This document shows positions 18,000 to 24,008 of a stretch of DNA of 24,008 bases, piece after piece. The stretch covers positions 204,816-228,823 of the forward strand of contig BJOX01000221.1 of NCBI GenBank assembly GCA_009731375.1. Reading direction: 5' to 3'. This stretch comes from Paulinella micropora (taxonomy: Eukaryota; Cercozoa; Imbricatea; Euglyphida). The position numbers and the translations under genes were made by a program. The number at the start of each line of letters is the position of its first letter. Position 1 is the stretch's first letter. Below the pieces are notes generated by a model. That model was not told the origin of the DNA. It worked only from the letters and a program-made list of their open reading frames with translations, and searched no databases.

Positions 18000-18176
18000 A
18001 TCTATCTATCTACCTACCTATCTATCTATTGCTACCTATCGATATCTATCTATGCATGTATACGTATGTATGTATGTATGTATGTATGTACGAACGTACG
18101 AATGTATGTATGTATGCATGTATGCATGTATGTATGTATGTATGCATGCATATATGCATGTATGTATGTATGTATG

Positions 18177-18208
<32 letters not shown>

Positions 18209-18457
18209 TGTATGTATGTATGTATGCATGCATGATTTTACGTACGTACGAATGTATGCTATATGTATGTATGTATGTGTATGCATGCATGCATGTATGC
18301 ATGTATATGTATGTATGTATATGTATGTATGTATATGTATGTATGTATATGTATGTATGCATGTATGCATGTATGCATGTATATGTATGTATGTATGTAT
18401 GTGTATGTATATGTATGTATGTATATTATGTATGTATGTATGCATGCATGTATGTAC

Positions 18458-18539
<82 letters not shown>

Positions 18540-18548
18540 CTATCTATC

Positions 18549-18579
<31 letters not shown>

Positions 18580-19015
18580 ATCTATCTATCTATCTATCTA
18601 CCTATCTACCTACCTATCTACCTACCTATCTATCTATAGCTACCTATCTATCTATTCATGTATGTATGTATGTATGCATGTACGTATGTTTGTACGTACG
18701 TACGAATGTATGTATGTATGTATGTATGTATGTATGTATGTATGTATGTATGTATGCATGCATGCATGATTTTACGTACGTACGAATGTATGTATGTATG
18801 TATACGTAAAAATGTATGCTATATATATGTATGTATGTATGTATGCATGCATGCATGTATGTATGTATGTATGTATGTATATTTTTGTATGTAAATGTAT
18901 GTATGTATGTGTGTATGTATATGTATGTATATATGTATACGTATGTATGTATGTATGTATGTATGCATGTATGCATGTATGCATGTATGTACCTATACAT
19001 CTATCTATCTATCTA

Positions 19016-19094
<79 letters not shown>

Positions 19095-19328
19095 GACCTA
19101 CCTACCTACCTATCTATCTATAGCTACCTATCGATATCTTTCTATGCATGCGTATGTATGTATGTATGTATGTATGTATGCATATATGTATGTATGCATG
19201 TATGCATCTATGTATGCATGTATGTGTATGAATGTATGCATGTATGTATGTATGTATGCATGTATGTATGCGTATGTATGTATGTATGTATGTATGCATG
19301 CATGATTTTACGTACGTACGAATGTATG

Positions 19329-19362
<34 letters not shown>

Positions 19363-19573
19363 TGTATATATGTACGTACGTATGTATGTATGTATGTATG
19401 TATGTATGTATGTATGCATGCTTGCATGTATGTATGTATATGTATGTATGCACATGTATGTATGCATATGTATGTATGTATATATATGTATGTATGTATG
19501 TATACGTATGTATGTATGTATGTATTTATATATGCATGTATGTATGTATGTAAGTATGCATGCATGTATGTAC

Positions 19574-19616
<43 letters not shown>

Positions 19617-19940
19617 CCTATTTGCCTACCTGTCTATTTATAGCTATCTATCTATCTATGCATGCATGTATGTATGTATGTATGTAGTATGTTTGTACGT
19701 ACGTACGAATGTATGTATGTATGTATGTATGTATGTACGCATGTATGTATGCATGTATGTATGTATGTATGTATGTATGTATGCATGCATGCATGTATGT
19801 ATGTATATGTATGTATGCACATGTATGTATGCATTTGTATGTATGTATATGTATGTATGTATGTATGTATACGTATGTATGTATGTATGTATTTATATAT
19901 GCATGTATGTATGTATGTATGTATGCATGCATGTATGTAC

Positions 19941-20007
<67 letters not shown>

Positions 20008-20477
20008 CCTACCTATCTGCCTACCTGTCTATTTATAGCTATCTATCTATCTATGCATGCATGTATGTATGTATCTATGTATGTAGTATGTTTGTAGGTA
20101 CGTACGAATGTATGTATGTATGTATGTATGTATGTCTGAATGTATGTATGCATGTATGTATGTATGTATGTATGTATGCATGCATGCATGCGTGATTTTA
20201 CGTACGTACGAATGTATGTTTGTATGTAAACGTATGTATGTATGTAAGTATGTATGTATGTATGTATGCATGCGTAAGAATGTATGTATGCATGTATGTA
20301 TGTATGTATGTATGTATGTATGTATGTATGTATACTTATGTATGTATGCGTATGTATGTATGTATGTATGTATATGTATATGTATGTATGTATGTATATA
20401 TGTATACGTATGTATGTATGTATGTATGTATGTATGCATGCATGCATGTATGTACCTATCTATCTATCTATCTATCC

Positions 20478-20543
<66 letters not shown>

Positions 20544-20571
20544 TTATGCGTGTATGTATTTTTGTTTGTAC

Positions 20572-20604
<33 letters not shown>

Positions 20605-20957
20605 CATCTATCCATCTATCTATCTATCTATCGATCTACTTATCTATCTACCTATCTATCTATGCATGTATGTATGTATGTACGTATGTACGTATGTACG
20701 TGCGAATGTACGTACGTACGTGCGAATGTATGTATGTATGCATGTATGTATGTATGTATGTATTTATGCAGGTATGTACGTACGTACGAATGTATGTATG
20801 TATGTATGTATGTATGTATGTATGCATGTATGTATGTATGTATGTATGTATGTATGTATGTATGCATGTATGTATGCATGCATGTATGTATGCATGTATG
20901 TATGTATGTATGTATGTATGCATGTATGTATGTATGTATGTATATATATAATATATA

Positions 20958-20993
<36 letters not shown>

Positions 20994-21180
20994 TGTATGT
21001 ATGTGTGTATGTATGTATGTATGTATGTACGTACGTACGTACGTACGAATGTATGTATGAATGTATGTGTGTATGCATGTATGTATGTATGTATGCATGT
21101 ACGCATGAGTGAATGTATGTATGTATGTATGTATGTATGTATGTATGTATGTATGTATGTATGTATGTATGTATGTATAC
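17812..21180. repeat. Compound (TATG)n/(TATC)n higher-order microsatellite
   Basis: About 3.4 kb of alternating (TATG)n and (TATC)n blocks. Switches from TATG to TATC read GTACCTATC (near 18456, 18987, 19570, 19938, 20453; a variant at 17938). Switches back read ATAGCTACCTATC or ATAGCTATCTATC then TATGCATG (near 18030, 18637, 19121, 19641, 20035; simpler at 20650). A motif GATTTTACGTACGTACGAATG recurs inside TATG blocks at 18234, 18768, 19304 and 20194, and GTATGTTTGTACGTACG near 18690, 19690 and 20090. The array is therefore a tandem higher-order repeat of about 370-600 bp units, not a plain tetranucleotide run. All long frames here encode only MYVC, IYLS or IHTY repeats and are not genes. 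Confidence 0.93.
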
Positions 21181-21220
21181 ACTTGATTGGGTAACTTGAG
21201 AATCTTTGCATGAGAGAGAA

Positions 21221-21446
21221 AGGGGGGGGGGGGGNNNNNNNNNNNNNNNNNNNNNNNNNNNNNNNNNNNNNNNNNNNNNNNNNNNNNNNNNNNNNNNNNN
21301 NNNNNNNNNNNNNNNNNNNNNNNNNNNNNNNNNNNNNNNNNNNNNNNNNNNNNNNNNNNNNNNNNNNNNNNNNNNNNNNNNNNNNNNNNNNNNNNNNNNN
21401 NNNNNNNNNNNNNNNNNNNNNNNNNNNNNNNNNNNNNNNNGAGAGA

Positions 21447-21534
<88 letters not shown>

Positions 21535-21562
21535 TGTGTGCGTGTGCGTGTGTGTGTGTGTG
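21221..21562. repeat. G run, 206-N gap, (GA)n and (TG)n repeats
   Basis: A G run (about 21221-21234) leads into a gap of 206 N (21235-21440). After it come GA dinucleotides to 21524, then TG dinucleotides with CG variants to 21562. No gene. Confidence 0.95.
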
Positions 21563-22248
21563 ATGAATAAATGTAATGTTATGTAAATGTTACAACCTTT
21601 TCCCACAATTTTCTTGCAATTCAGCAGGTTAGCTTTTGCGTTTTTCGCAGGCCACACCGGTCCTGTGGTTGTAATCATTCTCATTTACTATGCTGAACAA
21701 CATGCTTGATTTAATACTGTTGGTGCGCAAAAGAGAAAGCAAGAAAGAAAAGAAAGAAACAAAGAAAATTTTAAAGAAAGAAAGAAAGAAAGAAAGAAAA
21801 ACGGTGAAACCTAAGCTGAGGCTCACACTTGGTTCAATATTTGCGTTAGCAGGTAAAGAAACAAACAACTTTTCATGCTCCTCACATAATTCATCATTGC
21901 GAGGAGTCTTCAGGGCAGTAAAAATGTTAGAGCCTAGTTTAAATTTGTATATTAAATATAATGTTTTAAATGTAATTTTCAGTAGTGTTTTGTAAAGGTA
22001 TAATATAATATTAAATACCGTGAATGAAGATTTAAAAGTTACTTCAAGTTCAAGCAACTTGAAATAAATTCAACGAGTCAATTTACATTTCAGTTCCAAG
22101 GGTTGCTGGTCCACGACTTGTCCTGCTACGGAAGCGGGAGCGGAGTTCCATTCGAATGCATGACGTTCAGAGATAGAACTGTTCCAGAGATAGTTCTTTG
22201 GCATGAACTCAGACAAAGTTCTCTCTTGGGGTGTTCGACATGGGACAA
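21563..22248. other. Non-coding, AT-rich, with (AAAG)n
   Basis: AT-rich sequence with an A/G-rich AAAG-type array at about 21736-21800. An open reverse-strand frame of about 140 codons across it is Phe/Ser/Leu low complexity from the repeat and is not called. No gene supported. Confidence 0.55.
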
Positions 22249-22381
22249 CACCCCCCGAATCATCCGGTAAAAACTTATTTATAGATTTCGTCTGGCCGGA
22301 CACGTCTGAAATGCCAATTTGATCTTGGTCTTTTGGCGGCTTTTTGTCTCCGTCGAGCTAATATAACGAGACATCATTCTC
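22249..22381 (-). repeat. Direct repeat copy A of the AT-rich element
   Basis: It shares with 23843-24006, in the same orientation, a CACCCCCCG...CCGGTAAAAA block at one end and 27 identical bases at the other (22355-22381, ATATAACGAGACATC core). Read on the reverse strand, both copies begin RMMSRYISS and both include FLP...GGV, so the repeat may be the 5' coding end of a gene family. Sequence beyond 22249 does not match copy B. Confidence 0.7.
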
Positions 22382-22710
22382 TTTTTTTGAGGAAAAACAG
22401 GGAAGATAACGGGGAGTGATCCAAAGGCTCCCCCCCCCTTTTCGTTTTGAATTTTACTATCGTTTGCAATTTTTTACAAAGTCAGTTATATAAAGAGATA
22501 ACAGCATAAATCCCCATTTTTTACACGGGTAGTATAGGGTCGCACTTGGGCAAAAAAGTCAAGACACACAAAAGCAAAAAGGAAATGAGCCCGTGACCAA
22601 GCACGAAAACCTATAGATTTTCTCCTTTGCAGAAAACGCGATTTTTGACAAAGCGAAAAGAAGGCTAATTTCTCCGAAACAAAAAAATACCACTGCCAAA
22701 ACAACATCAC
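22382..22710. other. AT-rich spacer, no gene
   Basis: Between the repeat copy A and the end of the integrase gene I see no supported coding region. A reverse-strand frame of 74 codons (22710-22486) has no recognisable motif. Confidence 0.5.
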
Positions 22711-23687
22711 TCATAAATCAAAAATTACCTTTTTCTTTTTGTGCCGTTTGGTTTCAATTATGTTTTCTGGTTGTATGTCTTCTTTTTTTAACTGTTGCTT
22801 TATTTTCTTCTCCTTCGTTATCTCTTGAACTTGCTAGTTAATTTGCTTTTCATCATCAACTGGCTTTTCAAACTTAGTCTTTAACAACTCACGGGGGCTG
22901 ACTAGTTCTTTATTAGATAGCACAATTTTAAATCCGTTTCTACCCAAAACAGTATATATCTGTTTTGACCAAGTTCGTCCGCCTTTTGAAAATAGATTCA
23001 GTTGAACTTCCCGTCTTACCTTATCGCCTGGTTCAAATTCGTTAATACTTTCATCTCTTTCAATTTTTTGTTTATTAGTAGCTTTTCCATTTAATACATC
23101 AATCGGTCTACTTTGATTGTTGGATGAAAACGATTATTGTAAGCTTTTACCATATCATCAATGTATGAGACCCAGTCAAAGTTCCGATTAGTTTCAAATA
23201 GTATGTCAAACCACCTTCTAATAGTTCTGATAACTCTATCAACTATCGCAAGTGCTTTGTGGTCTTCTACTTCAACTGTTCTGTGTTCAATATTATGTTC
23301 ATCAAAATATTTATTAACTGCTCCTTTGTATTCTCCTCCGCTGTCTGTTGTAATGATTTCTGGAATATATGGAATAGATTTTAAACCAGTATATACTTCA
23401 TTCGCAGTTTTATTTTTTAGCTGTCTAACTTCTAAAAATCTACTATTGGTGTCATTCCAAACCAACATAAAATCATATTTTTTATAACCTGGTTTATCTT
23501 TTAACTTAGACATATCCGCCAAATCTACGAACATTTGTTTCAATGGTTTATCAGCCCATATCGTATTCCATTTCTTACTTTGTTTTTTCTGATAATGTAG
23601 TTCTAATGCTTGTTGCTCTTTTAGTTCTTGTATATGGTCGTCCATTGACCAGACTTTTTTGGTGAAGGTTCTAATACTTAATGACAC
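22711..23687 (-). pseudogene. Polinton/Maverick-like rve integrase, broken
   Basis: Main frame 23687-23091 (198 codons): QMFVDLADMSKLKDKPGYKK, YDFMLVWNDTNSRFLEVRQL and KNKTANEV resemble the DLxDM...N-x-G start of Polinton/Maverick and related retroviral-type integrases. D55 and D115 (IITTDSGGEYKG) are the first two acidic residues. The third position, 35 residues later, is D150 (HKALAIVDRVIRTIRR) where Glu is usual. The core ends with KAYNNRFHPTIK. A frame change near 23095 in a CC run leads to NEFEPGDKVRREVQLNLFSK and RTWSKQIYTVLGRNGFKIVL, an SH3-like integrase C-terminus, with a TAG at 22834 and an in-frame Lys-rich tail (KRHKKKKV) to a TGA at 22711. Base composition is much more AT-rich than the LTR element. 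Family placement is inference; integrase identity is secure. Confidence 0.8.
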
Positions 23688-23842
23688 CTAATGCTTTATC
23701 TCTATATATTGCTCTTTCTTTTTTTTCTAGTTCAAAACAATAATTAGAACAAAACTCATACATATAAAACCAATCAAAACTATCATCAATGGCAGTAATC
23801 TGTCGGTTCGCTAAACAAAAATCCACACACATATGTAGGCAT
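23688..23842 (-). pseudogene. Cys-containing segment upstream of the integrase
   Basis: Reverse strand, in a frame offset by one from the integrase: CVDFCLANRQITAIDDSFDW then FYMYEFCSNYCFELEKKERA. Two C-x3-C pairs about 24 residues apart could bind zinc. It ends at a TAG near 23688, where the integrase frame begins. The integrase's own first codon in that frame is not an ATG, so this segment is probably the N-terminal part of the same protein. I do not recognise the finger type. Confidence 0.45.
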
Positions 23843-24006
23843 CACCCCCCGGATAGCCGGTAAAAAATACCTTTTCCTAGTGACAGGTGCACCAGCTTGT
23901 TTTTCAGTATTATTTGTCCGGATTGGACCTGATGCCATTTTATTCCTGGTCTGTTGCCGTTTTCCTTTTTGGCTTCACTGAGCTAATATAACGAGACATC
24001 ATTCTC
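23843..24006 (-). repeat. Direct repeat copy B, upstream of the integrase
   Basis: Partner of 22249-22381. The last 27 bases (23980-24006) are identical to 22355-22381. Between the two conserved ends the copies are diverged and differ in length (164 against 133 bp). On the reverse strand it opens with ATG codons (MRMMSRYISS) near the right edge and may hold the true start of the integrase protein, with frame changes in between. The window ends two bases later, so it may continue. Confidence 0.7.
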
Positions 24007-24008
24007 AT

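Noticed and set aside
16686-18809. Very long forward open frame spanning the gap and microsatellites
   Set aside because: It is open only because N is not a stop and because TC and tetranucleotide repeats lack stops in some frames; it overlaps the U-box gene on the other strand.
17812-21180. CRISPR-like array
   Set aside because: Regularly recurring motifs are parts of a compound microsatellite; there are no unique spacers and the context is eukaryotic.
17812-21190. Many long frames encoding MYVC, IYLS or IHTY repeats on both strands
   Set aside because: Direct translations of TATG/TATC tetranucleotides; length follows from repeat composition, with no complex sequence.
21629-22057. 142-codon reverse-strand frame
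   Set aside because: Its middle is the AAAG microsatellite read as Phe/Ser/Leu; nothing else in it resembles a protein domain.

Overview
The window is eukaryotic: it holds LTR and non-LTR retroelements, long compound microsatellites, U-box, SAM and AIG1-type domains, scaffold gaps and no operon structure. I cannot name the species. The non-LTR fragment (CR1/L2/Jockey-like) and the SAM domain fit an animal or a stramenopile at least as well as a plant, and no single feature decides. Most of the window is repeats and broken genes. One intact, non-mobile, single-exon gene is convincing.

Layout. 1-1135: a decayed reverse-strand LINE reverse-transcriptase tail, then a degenerate minisatellite. 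1283-2332 (+): an intact GC-rich gene for a nuclear protein with a methylpurine-DNA-glycosylase (MPG/AAG)-like domain and a C-terminal helix-turn-helix-like segment. 2333-3450: no gene; C-run, CT and TAG/TGG simple repeats. 3451-13851 (+): a nearly complete Ty3/gypsy-type LTR retrotransposon with about 473-bp LTRs roughly 96-97 percent identical. Its order is Gag (with a CCCH zinc finger and RGG tract in place of a CCHC knuckle), protease, an unidentified domain of about 290 residues, RT, RNase H, a long acidic linker, integrase with GPY/F domain, and an intact unidentified 172-residue 3' reading frame. The Gag-Pol part is split by about nine frame changes and one stop. 13852-15450: non-coding, with a diverged tandem duplication built around CT repeats. 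15508-16978 (-): a broken gene encoding, in order, a shortened U-box, a SAM domain, a poly-Ser tract and an AIG1/GIMAP-like GTPase domain. 17034-21562: two assembly gaps around a 3.4-kb compound microsatellite in which (TATG)n and (TATC)n blocks alternate as a higher-order repeat. 21563-24008: an AT-rich segment with a reverse-strand Polinton/Maverick-like (rve) integrase gene, broken, lying between two diverged direct copies of a 130-165 bp repeat that share a 27-bp identical end.

How parts work together: the retrotransposon is a self-contained copy-and-paste unit (LTR, primer site, Gag, PR, RT/RH, IN), inactive as read here. The U-box/SAM/GTPase pieces look like one former multidomain protein that would have coupled ubiquitin transfer, self-association and a GTP switch. 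The integrase segment belongs to a different, AT-rich mobile element. Many of the frame breaks can be read as one missing base in a homopolymer, so part of the damage may be consensus error rather than biology.
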